Source: Chloroflexota bacterium
GTDB taxonomy: Bacteria > Chloroflexota > Limnocylindria > Limnocylindrales > CSP1-4
Reading direction: 5' to 3'
Assembly (NCBI GenBank): GCA_003141455.1
Contig: PLMA01000034.1
Coordinates: 842 to 54,698, forward strand
DNA length: 53,857 bases
Shown piece after piece: positions 41,348-49,515 of this stretch. Each line of letters starts with the position of its first letter. Within the stretch, counting starts at the first letter, position 1. The position numbers were made by a program, and so were the translations under genes. The notes beneath the pieces are model-generated. The model made no database searches, was not told the DNA's origin, and saw nothing but the letters and a program-made list of their open reading frames with translations.

Positions 41348-41435
41348 GGGCGAGTGGCGGAATGGCAGACGCGCCAGCCTTAGGAGCTGGTGCCGCGTAT
41401 GCGGCGTGTCGGTTCGACCCCGACCTCGCCCACCA
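41348..41435 (+). tRNA. tRNA-Leu (anticodon UAG)
   Basis: Acceptor arms GGGCGAG (41348-41354) and CTCGCCC (41425-41431) pair, followed by discriminator A and an encoded CCA (41433-41435). The anticodon stem CCAGC/GCTGG encloses loop CTTAGGA with anticodon TAG at 41381-41383, decoding CUA/CUN leucine codons. The T arm contains GGTTCGACCCC. A long variable arm (TGCCGC...GCGGCG) confirms a class II tRNA. No integrase gene is seen nearby. Confidence 0.95.
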
Positions 41436-41492
41436 CTCCTTGCCACTCGGGCGCGGGGACCCTCCGCAGGGTGACGGCGGAGTCGGGATCGG

Positions 41493-42152
41493 CTACCGCC
41501 ACAACCAGGCCAGCGTGGCGACGGCCATCTCCACCCCGATCACGGTCAACAGGCCGAATTCGATGGCGGGAACGATCCGGCTGGGCCGCTGCGGCGTCTT
41601 CTGGTGCGCGGCCTGACGCTCACGGCGGTCCCAGCTGCCCCAGAATCCGGTGCCCACCCTTGCCAGCACCAGGAACGCGAGTCCCACGACCGCCACGCCG
41701 GGGCCCCACTGGCCGATGGTCCGGATGTAGTGGGTCATGGCCGGGAGAGTCGGCGGCCGAGTCGACTGCGCCCACCACGCTTCGGTTATCACCCAGCTCC
41801 CGGCGGGATGCCCGGCGTAGTCGTTGATCTCCAGGTCCAGATACGGCAGCTGGGCGCTGGTCTGGTCGTAGGTGCACCTGACGACTGGATCGCCGGGCGC
41901 CTCGTGATCGCGGCGCCAGTCGACCAGCAGATCGACGATCGGCCGCGACCAGTCGAGGAACGTTCCGCAAGCCGCCTGGTCGCCGATGCCGTGGACGAAG
42001 ACCACGCCGGTTCGGTTCGGATCGGGCGGCCGGGGAGGCGCCGTCGGCTGGACCGCGAGGGCCCCCGACGCGGACCCCGGCGTTCCCGAACTCCCCGGCG
42101 GCTCATCCCGCTGGGCGGTCTTGGATCGGCTGTTGCGAGCGGCCGGCGCCAT
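41493..42152 (-). CDS. Hypothetical membrane protein with alpha/beta-hydrolase-like start
   Basis: This 219-residue protein has a disordered Pro/Ser/Gly-rich start, then GVVFVHGIGDQAACGTFLDWSRPIV, which resembles the oxyanion region that opens alpha/beta hydrolases. The nucleophile elbow GxSxG is absent. A hydrophobic helix (GVAVVGLAFLVLARVGTGFW) and another at the C terminus (FGLLTVIGVEMAVATLAWLW) place it in the membrane. It may be a shortened relative of the large HGIGDQ-type membrane hydrolases. TACGTT lies 6 nt before the ATG. It is convergent with the tRNA gene, with a 57-nt gap. Confidence 0.65.
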   Translation of the reverse strand: MAPAARNSRSKTAQRDEPPGSSGTPGSASGALAVQPTAPPRPPDPNRTGVVFVHGIGDQAACGTFLDWSRPIVDLLVDWRRDHEAPGDPVVRCTYDQTSAQLPYLDLEINDYAGHPAGSWVITEAWWAQSTRPPTLPAMTHYIRTIGQWGPGVAVVGLAFLVLARVGTGFWGSWDRRERQAAHQKTPQRPSRIVPAIEFGLLTVIGVEMAVATLAWLWR

Positions 42153-42277
42153 GCTGGAAACGTATCCAGCGGGGCCTCGCCTGTCTGTCGGCTGGACGAC
42201 AGGTGGCTATGCGCCGCGCGCACAACCGCAGGCTCGGACCCGCACGCCGTCCGCAGGCTGCCGGACGTCCCTGCACC

Positions 42278-42283
42278 TATAAT
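42278..42283 (+). promoter_or_regulatory. Consensus -10 element of the tig-clpP-clpX operon
   Basis: TATAAT matches the bacterial -10 consensus exactly and lies 9 nt before the tig ATG. Transcription would then start at or very near the ATG, giving a leaderless or nearly leaderless message. No obvious -35 hexamer is seen at the usual distance. Confidence 0.6.
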
Positions 42284-42292
42284 CGCCCGACG

Positions 42293-43726
42293 ATGCAGAC
42301 CACCAATACGCCACTTCCCAACTCCCGGCTTGCGCTCGAGTTCGAACTTCCGCCGGAACGCCTCAGTCGCGCCATCGACCAGGCCGTGAATCGGCTGTCG
42401 CGTCAAACCCGCGTTCCCGGCTTCCGACCCGGCAAGGCGCCCCGAGTGATGCTCGAAAGGTTTCTTGGCGGAACGGCCGTCATCGACGAAGCCGTAGAAC
42501 AACTGGTCGAGGATGCCTTCCGCGAGGCGGTCGTCGAGCAGGACCTCTCGCCGTTGACGACGCCCGAAGTCGAGATTACCCAGAGGGAAGAGGGCAAGCC
42601 CATCATCTTCAAGGCCACCGTGCAGGTTCGGCCGGACGTGAAGCTCGGCGACTACGAGCATTTCGGTTTCAAGCCGGAAATCCAGCCCGTCGACGAGACG
42701 ATGGTCGAGAAGGTGGTCGACGAGCTGCGCGACAGCCAGGGAAGCCTGGAGCAGGTGGAGGGGCGAGGCGCCAAGACCGGCGACTACGCGATCGTCTCCT
42801 TCGTGGGCACGCGCGACGGAGTCGCCTTTCCGGGCGGGTCCTCAGAGCGCATGCCGCTGATCATCGGAGAGGCCCGGCTGATCCCAGGCTTCGAAGAGAA
42901 CCTCATCGGGCAGGCAAAGGGCGAGACCCGCGAGTTCGACATCGTCTTCCCCGACGACTATCAGGAAGAAACGCTGCGGGGCCGGACCGCCCACTTCTCG
43001 GTGGATCTCCTCGACCTTCGCGCCAAGGCCCTGCCCGAGGCCAACGACGAGTTCGCGCGGTCGGTGGGCAAGTTCGCCGACATGGCCGCCCTCACCGCCG
43101 AGTTGCGCAAGCAGCTCGAAGCGAACGCACTCGATCGGGCCCGCCACGAATTCGCCGACAAGATCATCGAGTACGCGACCACCAACGCGACACTCGAAGT
43201 GCCCGACATCCTGGTCGACCAGGAGATCGAGGTTATGCAGGACGAGATGCGATCCGCGCTGGCACGCCAGGGGATCAGCCAAGAGGCGTATCTCAAGGTC
43301 GTGAACAAGTCCGCGGACGACGTCAGGACGGAATCCCGACCCGCGGCCGAGAAGCGCGTAAAGACGCTGCTCGTCGTCTCGGAGATCGCCAAGGCCAAAG
43401 GCGTCGAGGCGCCCGAGGCCCAGGTCCAGGCCGAGATCGATCAAGCTCGGTCTCGCTACGCGGGCGACCAGAATCTGATCCGCTACTTCGAGTCGGAACG
43501 CGGCCGCAGCTACATCAGAAGCACGATCCGGCGATCTCGGACGGTCGAGCAGCTGATCGACGAGTGGCTCGAGGCCCACCCCGACTCGCCGCGGATAGTC
43601 CATCTCGAGGAAGCCCAGGAAAGCTCGCCGGTAGGAACCCCGGCGGCCGAGGCCGCCGCCTCGGTCGGGGTCACCGATCAGGAGGGCGTCACGCCGCAGG
43701 AAGCGCCTGCCCAGGCCGGCGCGTAG
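42293..43726 (+). CDS. tig: Trigger factor (ribosome-associated chaperone and prolyl isomerase)
   Basis: This 477-residue protein has the ribosome-binding tail with signature [19 protein letters not shown] (~40-58), the FKBP-like isomerase domain around ~155-245 ([38 protein letters not shown]), and the C-terminal chaperone arm. It binds nascent chains at the ribosome exit. Length and domain order fit the family; a Glu/Ala-rich C-terminal extension follows. The ATG is chosen because it directly follows a consensus -10; an in-frame upstream extension would begin before the promoter. It is the first gene of tig-clpP-clpX. Confidence 0.97.
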   Translation: MQTTNTPLPNSRLALEFELPPERLSRAIDQAVNRLSRQTRVPGFRPGKAPRVMLERFLGGTAVIDEAVEQLVEDAFREAVVEQDLSPLTTPEVEITQREEGKPIIFKATVQVRPDVKLGDYEHFGFKPEIQPVDETMVEKVVDELRDSQGSLEQVEGRGAKTGDYAIVSFVGTRDGVAFPGGSSERMPLIIGEARLIPGFEENLIGQAKGETREFDIVFPDDYQEETLRGRTAHFSVDLLDLRAKALPEANDEFARSVGKFADMAALTAELRKQLEANALDRARHEFADKIIEYATTNATLEVPDILVDQEIEVMQDEMRSALARQGISQEAYLKVVNKSADDVRTESRPAAEKRVKTLLVVSEIAKAKGVEAPEAQVQAEIDQARSRYAGDQNLIRYFESERGRSYIRSTIRRSRTVEQLIDEWLEAHPDSPRIVHLEEAQESSPVGTPAAEAAASVGVTDQEGVTPQEAPAQAGA

Positions 43727-43754
43727 AGCAGGCCAGCAGAGAGGAAACAACCCG

Positions 43755-44438
43755 ATGCTCGTGCCGATGGTGATCGAGTCCTCGAGCCGAGGCGAGCGTG
43801 CCTACGACATCTACTCGCGGCTGCTCCGCGAGCGGATCATCTTCCTGGGCGACACGATGGAAGACAACGTCGCGAATCTGGTCATCGCCCAGCTCCTCTT
43901 CCTCGACGCCGAAGATCCGGAGCGTGACATCAGCCTCTACATCAACTCGCCCGGCGGAATCATCACCAGCGGCCTGGCGATCTACGACACCATGCAGTAC
44001 GTTCGGGCCCCGGTCAGCACGATCTGCATCGGTATGGCGGCCAGCATGGCCGCCGTCCTCCTCGCGGCAGGCGCGCCGGGCAAGCGCTTCGCGTTGCCGC
44101 ACAGCCGGATCATGATCCACCAGGGTTCGGGTGGCTTCCGGGGCAACACCCCGGACGTAATGATCCAGGTCAAGGAGATGGAGACTCTAGTCAACACCAA
44201 TCACGAGATCCTGAGCCGCCACACGGGGAAAACGGTCGAAAGGATCGTTGCGGATACCTCTCGGGATTACTTTATGTCCCCAACGGAAGCCAAGGACTAT
44301 GGCATCATCGATGCGGTCTACTCGGTGTCCGGCAATCCGCTCGCGGCGAAGGATCGTGACGGAGGAAGCGCCGGCAACGGGGATATGGCAGGAGGCAGCG
44401 GCAGCGGCCCTGCACCTGCCATCGAGAAGCTGGGATAG
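43755..44438 (+). CDS. clpP: ATP-dependent Clp protease proteolytic subunit
   Basis: ClpP is the serine protease barrel that degrades proteins unfolded by ClpX or ClpC. The 227-residue protein shows [42 protein letters not shown], catalytic Ser in [14 protein letters not shown], catalytic His in SRIMIHQ and Asp in the DTSRDYFMS region. The C terminus carries an extra Gly/Ser-rich tail of ~20 residues. GAGGAAAC precedes the ATG. It lies 28 nt after tig and 30 nt before clpX. Confidence 0.98.
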   Translation: MLVPMVIESSSRGERAYDIYSRLLRERIIFLGDTMEDNVANLVIAQLLFLDAEDPERDISLYINSPGGIITSGLAIYDTMQYVRAPVSTICIGMAASMAAVLLAAGAPGKRFALPHSRIMIHQGSGGFRGNTPDVMIQVKEMETLVNTNHEILSRHTGKTVERIVADTSRDYFMSPTEAKDYGIIDAVYSVSGNPLAAKDRDGGSAGNGDMAGGSGSGPAPAIEKLG

Positions 44439-44468
44439 GGTTCCGGCGCAAAGGACGGATCAAGGCTC

Positions 44469-45773
44469 GTGACGACGACCAAGAGCGGCCCCAAGGTCCC
44501 ATATCGCTGCAGCTTCTGCGGCAAGAGCCAGGAGCAGGTTCGCAAGCTCATTGCGGGCCAGGGCGTCTACATCTGCGACGAGTGCATCAACCTCTGCCAG
44601 GAGATCATCGACGAGGAGATGCTCGAGACGCCGCGCGCCAAGCCGCAGGTCGCCAAGCTCCCGAACCCGCGGGGCATCAAGATCGCCCTGGACCAGTACG
44701 TGATCAGCCAGGAGAAGGCCAAGAAGGTCCTCTCGGTGGCCGTGCACAACCACTACAAGCGCGTCAACGCCGGCCACCAGATCGACGACGTCGAGCTCCA
44801 GAAGTCGAACGTCCTGCTCGTCGGGCCTACCGGCTCGGGCAAGACGCTGCTGGCTCAGACGCTCGCCAAGATCCTCGACGTGCCCTTCTGCATCGCCGAC
44901 GCCACGTCGCTGACCGAGGCCGGATACGTCGGTGAGGATGTCGAGAACATCCTGCTGCGCCTGATCCAGGCCGCGGACTTCGACGTCGCCCGAGCCCAGC
45001 GGGGCATCATCTACATCGATGAGATCGACAAGATCGCCCGCAAGGCGGACAACCCGTCGATCACGCGGGACGTCTCCGGCGAGGGCGTCCAGCAGGCCCT
45101 CCTGAAGATCCTGGAAGGAACTCTGGCCAACGTGCCCCCTCAGGGCGGCCGCAAGCATCCCCACCAGGACTTCATCCAGATCGACACCACGAACATCCTG
45201 TTCATCTGTGGTGGGGCGTTCGACGGGCTGGAGAGAATCATCGAGGAGCGGGTAGGGAAGCGCTCGATGGGCTTCGGCGCGGAGAACCACATGCTCCTCG
45301 TGGACCGCGAGCGGCTCCTCGAGCGGCTCATGCCGGAAGACCTGCTCAAGTACGGGCTCATCCCGGAGTTCGTCGGGCGGCTGCCTGTGGTGGTGACGCT
45401 TTCGTCCCTGACGGCGGAGGATCTGGTTCGGGTCCTGACCGAGCCCAAGAACGCGATCACGCGCCAGTTCCAGAAGTTCCTCTCGCTCGACAAGGTGGAT
45501 CTGGTCTTCACGCCGGGCTCGCTGGAGGCGGCCGCCGAGCTGGCGATCGCCCGCAAGACCGGCGCTCGCGCCCTGCGCTCGATCGTCGAGGAGTCGCTGC
45601 TGGACGTGATGTACGACGTCCCGGACCACGCCGAGATCCGCAAGTGCATCATCACCGAGGAGACGATCCGCACCGGTCGTCCGCCGCTGCTGCTCAGCAA
45701 GAGCCAGATCGACGAGGGCTTCGACGAGACGAACTACGAGAAGCTACTGGCGGAGCGCGGCCAGAGCGCGTAG
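44469..45773 (+). CDS. clpX: ATP-dependent Clp protease ATP-binding subunit ClpX
   Basis: ClpX is the AAA+ unfoldase that feeds substrates to ClpP. The 434-residue protein starts with the C4 zinc finger [17 protein letters not shown]...ICDECINLC, followed by Walker [20 protein letters not shown], Walker [12 protein letters not shown], the [21 protein letters not shown] region that includes pore and hinge elements, and C-terminal [19 protein letters not shown]. Full length for the family. GTG start. It closes the tig-clpP-clpX operon, whose order is conserved across many bacteria. Confidence 0.98.
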   Translation: MTTTKSGPKVPYRCSFCGKSQEQVRKLIAGQGVYICDECINLCQEIIDEEMLETPRAKPQVAKLPNPRGIKIALDQYVISQEKAKKVLSVAVHNHYKRVNAGHQIDDVELQKSNVLLVGPTGSGKTLLAQTLAKILDVPFCIADATSLTEAGYVGEDVENILLRLIQAADFDVARAQRGIIYIDEIDKIARKADNPSITRDVSGEGVQQALLKILEGTLANVPPQGGRKHPHQDFIQIDTTNILFICGGAFDGLERIIEERVGKRSMGFGAENHMLLVDRERLLERLMPEDLLKYGLIPEFVGRLPVVVTLSSLTAEDLVRVLTEPKNAITRQFQKFLSLDKVDLVFTPGSLEAAAELAIARKTGARALRSIVEESLLDVMYDVPDHAEIRKCIITEETIRTGRPPLLLSKSQIDEGFDETNYEKLLAERGQSA

Positions 45774-45826
45774 CGGCTCGGGGAGGGGGAGGGGACCGCC
45801 GGCGGGCACCCAGCGGCCCGATGCGT

Positions 45827-48745
45827 CTAGCGTGCGAGAGTCATCTCCAGGACTTCCGCGAGATGGAGGGCGCGGCGGCCCGTGGACTGGGAGATTTGCT
45901 CGCGGCAGCTGAAGCCGTCGGCGATCAGCAGCGTGTCGTCCGATGCGGCGCGCACCGCGGGCAGGAGCGCCCGTTCGCCGATCTTCATCGAGAGTTCGTA
46001 GTGCTCACCGCGCTCGAAGCCGAATGCGCCGGCCATCCCACAGCACCCGGGTTCGGGCTGCGCAGGACTCAGGCCGATCGCTCGCAGGGTCGCCTCCTCG
46101 TCCGCCATCCCGACCAGGGCCTTCTGGTGGCAGTGGCCGTGTAGCACCGCCGGAGCGGTCAGACGGCCCGTCAGCGCCGAGCCAAGCTCGTCGGGGTGCC
46201 TCTGCACGAACGTGCCCAGGCCGCAAGCCAGTTCGGCGAGGCGCCTGGCGCGCGGGTCCGAGGGGAAGAGGTTCGGCAGCTCGTCGTGGAAGACCGCCTC
46301 GCACGACGGCTCCAGGACCACGACCGGCACGCCCGAATCCAGCTCCGGCTCGAAGGCGTCGAGGATCTGCCCCAGCAGCCGGCGCCCCTGCTTCAGGAAG
46401 CCCCGATCGTAGAGCGGCCGGCCGCAACACAGGTTCGCCCGTGGGACCTCGACCGAGAAGCCGGCAGCCTGGAGCACCCGCAGCGCCGCCAGCCCCTGCG
46501 ACGGAGCGAAGCCTTCGGTGAAGGTGTCCGCGAACAGGACGACGCGCGGAGCGGCGCGCCGATCGGCATCGCGCGCGCCGCCGAGGTCCGGCACGTCCGC
46601 CGGGAGTCCCGAGCGGAACGTCCGGGAGGCGAAACGCGGCAGGCTGCGGTGCGAGTCCACGCCCGCGACCAGCTTGGCGAGGCCGGCGATCCCCGGTGCG
46701 GCGCCCACGGAGTTGGCCAGGCCGGGGGCGATCCGCGCGAGATGCGCCCACCAATGGATCAGGCCCATCGAGTAGGCGACACGCGGCCGCAGCCGGCCGG
46801 CGTAGTGGTGGGCCATGAACTCGGCCTTGTACGTGGCTATGTCCACCTGGACCGGGCAATCGCTCTTGCAGCTCTTGCAGGCGATGCACAGGTCCAGCGC
46901 CTCACGTACCTCCTCGCTGCGCCACAGGTCCGGCAGAGCTTCGCCCTCCAGCATCTCCCACAGCAGCCGAGCCCGCCCCCGCGTGGAGTGGCGTTCCTCG
47001 TGCGTGGCCTGGAAGGTGGGGCACATCGCGCCGCCGGAGTCACGGCGGCACTTGCCCACGCCCACGCACCTCGCCACCGCCCGAGCCAGCGAGCCGGCAT
47101 CGTCGGCAAACCCGAAGATCGTCTTGGGATCGGCGAGCGGCAGCGCCGGCCGCAGGTCCGCGTCCAGCGGCGACGGATCCACGACCTTGCCCGGGTTCAT
47201 GCGCCCGGCTGGGTCCCAGATCCCCTTGAACTCGCGGAATGCCCCAACCAGCTCGGGCCCGAACATCCGCTCCAGCAGCTCTCCGCGAGCCTGGCCGTCG
47301 CCGTGCTCGCCCGAGAGAGAGCCGCCGTGTCGGACGACCAGGTCGGCTGCCTGCTCGACGAACGAGCGGAAGGCGCGGAGGCCTTCGGGTGATCGGAAGT
47401 CGAACCCGGTGCGCAGGTGAAGGCAGCCGTCGCCGAAGTGACCGTAGAAGGTCCGCTCGAAGCCGAAGCGGCCGATCAGCGCGTCCAGCTCGCGCAGATA
47501 CGCGCCCAGGCGCTCGGGAGCGACGGCCGAATCCTCCCAGCCGGGATAGGTCGACGGCTTGCCCGAGACGACGGCCGTGGCTCCCACCGCCGACTCACGC
47601 AGGGTCCACATGGCCTCCTGCCTGGCCCGATCGACGACGACGCGCGAGCGACCCCGTCCGAACCGCTCGGCCGCCTGGCGCGCCTTCGCCTGGGCCTCCC
47701 GCGCCGTCTTGCCACCGTATTCGACCAGCAGCCAGCCGCCGCCCTTGGGCAAACCGCCGATCGCGGCCAGGTTCAGCCGTTTGCGCCGGCAGGCCTCGAC
47801 CAGCCGGTCGTCGAAACCTTCCAGGCCGATCGGTCCGGAAGTCATGATCTCGGGCGATCGATCGGCGGCCTCGAAGACGTCGTCGAACCCAAAGACGACC
47901 ATCGCTCGACCGGGCGGGCTGGAAACCAGGCGGACGGTCGCCTCCAGGATCGTCACGCACGTGCCCTCGGTACCGACGAGTGCCCGCGCCACGTCGAACC
48001 CGTTCTCCGGCAGCAGCGCCCCCAGCGCGAAGCCGGAGACCAGGCGTGGCAGTTTGGGGAAACGCTCGCGGACGAGCGCCCCGTGGCGGTCCCGCAACGA
48101 GCGGAGGGAGCGGTAGATCTCGCCTCGCGGGCCCTCCTCCGCGCAGAACCGTGCCAGGTCATCGTCCGTGGTCCGGCCTACCGTCAGCCGCAGCCCGGAG
48201 TAGGTGAGCACGTCCAGAGACTCGATGTTGTCGCTCGTACGGCCGGCCATGATCGAGTGCGCGCCGCACGAGTCGTTGCCGAGCATTCCGCCCAGGGTGC
48301 AGCGATCGTGCGTTGCCGGGTCCGGCCCGAACGTCAGGCCGTGGCGTTCCGCGGCCGCGCGCAGGTCGTCCAGGATCACGCCCGGCTGAACTCGGGCAAC
48401 CCGACGCTCCGGGTCCAGCTCCACGATCCGGTTCAGGTGCCGCGATACGTCGATGATCACGGCCGCGTTCGTCGCCTGGCCGGCAAGACTCGTACCGCCG
48501 CCACGGAGCGTGATGGGCGCGTCGTGGTCGTGGCAGGCGCGGACCACCTGGACCAGGTCGTCGGTGTCCAGCGGCCGCACCACGCCGATCGGCAGCTGGC
48601 GATAGTTGGACGAGTCGGTGGCATAGAGCGCCCGGTCGCCGGCGCCGAACTGGACCTCGCCGCGAACGTGCGCGCGGAGGTCGGCGGCGAGGGAATCACG
48701 GCGCGCGGATGCGGTGGCGGGAGCGCCGGAAGTGCGAGGTAACAC
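45827..48745 (-). CDS. FAD-linked oxidase fused to FeS/CCG domains (D-lactate/2-hydroxyacid dehydrogenase type)
   Basis: This 972-residue fused flavoprotein has an N-terminal FAD-binding PCMH domain (~35-260; TLRGGGTSLAGQATNAAVII, GGMLGNDSCGAHSIMAGRTSDN), the FAD-oxidase C domain (GHFGDGCLHLRTGFD, SLSGEHGDGQARGELL), two 4Fe-4S motifs (CVGVGKCRRDSGGAMCPTF; CIACKSCKSDCPVQVDIATYK), and paired CCG domains (LEPSCEAVFHDELPNLFP, GCCGMAGAFGFERGEHYEL). This is the GlcD-GlcF or YdiJ-like design that oxidises D-lactate or other 2-hydroxyacids and passes electrons to the membrane. The GTG start is favoured because TATGCT lies 9 nt upstream and the FAD domain begins soon after. The substrate cannot be fixed from sequence. 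Confidence 0.93.
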   Translation of the reverse strand: MLPRTSGAPATASARRDSLAADLRAHVRGEVQFGAGDRALYATDSSNYRQLPIGVVRPLDTDDLVQVVRACHDHDAPITLRGGGTSLAGQATNAAVIIDVSRHLNRIVELDPERRVARVQPGVILDDLRAAAERHGLTFGPDPATHDRCTLGGMLGNDSCGAHSIMAGRTSDNIESLDVLTYSGLRLTVGRTTDDDLARFCAEEGPRGEIYRSLRSLRDRHGALVRERFPKLPRLVSGFALGALLPENGFDVARALVGTEGTCVTILEATVRLVSSPPGRAMVVFGFDDVFEAADRSPEIMTSGPIGLEGFDDRLVEACRRKRLNLAAIGGLPKGGGWLLVEYGGKTAREAQAKARQAAERFGRGRSRVVVDRARQEAMWTLRESAVGATAVVSGKPSTYPGWEDSAVAPERLGAYLRELDALIGRFGFERTFYGHFGDGCLHLRTGFDFRSPEGLRAFRSFVEQAADLVVRHGGSLSGEHGDGQARGELLERMFGPELVGAFREFKGIWDPAGRMNPGKVVDPSPLDADLRPALPLADPKTIFGFADDAGSLARAVARCVGVGKCRRDSGGAMCPTFQATHEERHSTRGRARLLWEMLEGEALPDLWRSEEVREALDLCIACKSCKSDCPVQVDIATYKAEFMAHHYAGRLRPRVAYSMGLIHWWAHLARIAPGLANSVGAAPGIAGLAKLVAGVDSHRSLPRFASRTFRSGLPADVPDLGGARDADRRAAPRVVLFADTFTEGFAPSQGLAALRVLQAAGFSVEVPRANLCCGRPLYDRGFLKQGRRLLGQILDAFEPELDSGVPVVVLEPSCEAVFHDELPNLFPSDPRARRLAELACGLGTFVQRHPDELGSALTGRLTAPAVLHGHCHQKALVGMADEEATLRAIGLSPAQPEPGCCGMAGAFGFERGEHYELSMKIGERALLPAVRAASDDTLLIADGFSCREQISQSTGRRALHLAEVLEMTLAR

Positions 48746-48969
48746 GATCAGAGGAGCATACCGTTTGGCGGCGCAGCCCAAGGCAGCCCGGCGGGGCGAG
48801 TATCGTGTCCGGCGGCGATCGAGGCCGTGGCCGGCGCCGCGGCTCAGCGACCGATGCGAAGCCATCGGACCTGAGGGGAAGAGATTCTTCTGGCAGCCGT
48901 CGAACCTTTCGAGCTCCCGTCACGTCGAATAGGGCGGACGTCGGAGAAGCGGAGCGAGAGGTCGGTGGC

Positions 48970-49515
48970 GTGGAAGGAGCGGCGAGGGTTGCATTGGCGA
49001 CAACCGTGAGAGACGAGTCAGCCGATTTCGTCGCGCTGGTTCAAGCCGAACTGCCGGGCGCCTACCGGCTTGCCGGCTACCTTCTCGGCTGCGCCGAAGA
49101 CGCGGACGACGCCACGTGCGAGGCCGTGGCGAGAGCCTGGCAGGCGAGGGGGAAGCTGCGCGATCCGGATCGGTTCGCCGCGTGGTTCGGCCGCATCATC
49201 AGCAACGTCTGCTATGACCGCCTCCGGCAGAGGCGCGGCATCACGATCGTCGAGATCGACGTTGGGCTGGCCTCGGACTCTCGCGCCCGAGACCCGTTCC
49301 GCGACGCCCTTGCGCGCGACGAGGTAGGGCGGCTGATACGAAGACTGCCGCCTGACCAGCAACTCGTCGTGGGACTTCGCTTCTGGCGCGATCTATCGCT
49401 CGACGAGATCGCCGAGAGGTTGGATCTACCGCTGGGGACGGTGAAGTCGAGGCTGCACTACGCGATGAGGTCGCTCCGCAAGGATCTCGACCGACAGGGG
49501 AAGGTGTCCCTATGA
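48970..49515 (+). CDS. ECF-type RNA polymerase sigma factor (second)
   Basis: This is a 181-residue sigma factor. Region 2 (~18-80) reads FVALVQAELPGAYRLAGYLL, EDADDATCEAVARAWQARGK, FAAWFGRIISNVCYDRLRQR; region 4 (~115-170) reads LPPDQQLVVGLRFWRDLSLDEIAERLDLPLGTVKSRLHYAMRSL. The start is uncertain: the GTG used has GAGAGG 8 nt upstream, while GTG at 49006 or TTG at 48994 would shorten it. Its stop overlaps the ATG of a large membrane protein (ATGA), the same arrangement as the sigma gene at 3034-3600. The 224 nt upstream (48746-48969) show no other gene. Confidence 0.9.
   Translation: MEGAARVALATTVRDESADFVALVQAELPGAYRLAGYLLGCAEDADDATCEAVARAWQARGKLRDPDRFAAWFGRIISNVCYDRLRQRRGITIVEIDVGLASDSRARDPFRDALARDEVGRLIRRLPPDQQLVVGLRFWRDLSLDEIAERLDLPLGTVKSRLHYAMRSLRKDLDRQGKVSL

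Noticed and set aside
41142-41435. Integration site of a genomic island at tRNA-Leu
   Set aside because: The direct repeat does not include tRNA sequence, and no integrase or mobile gene lies on either side.
47417-48742. 441-codon open frame antisense to the FAD oxidase
   Set aside because: The minus strand holds intact FAD and FeS motifs. Long stop-free antisense frames are frequent at this GC content.
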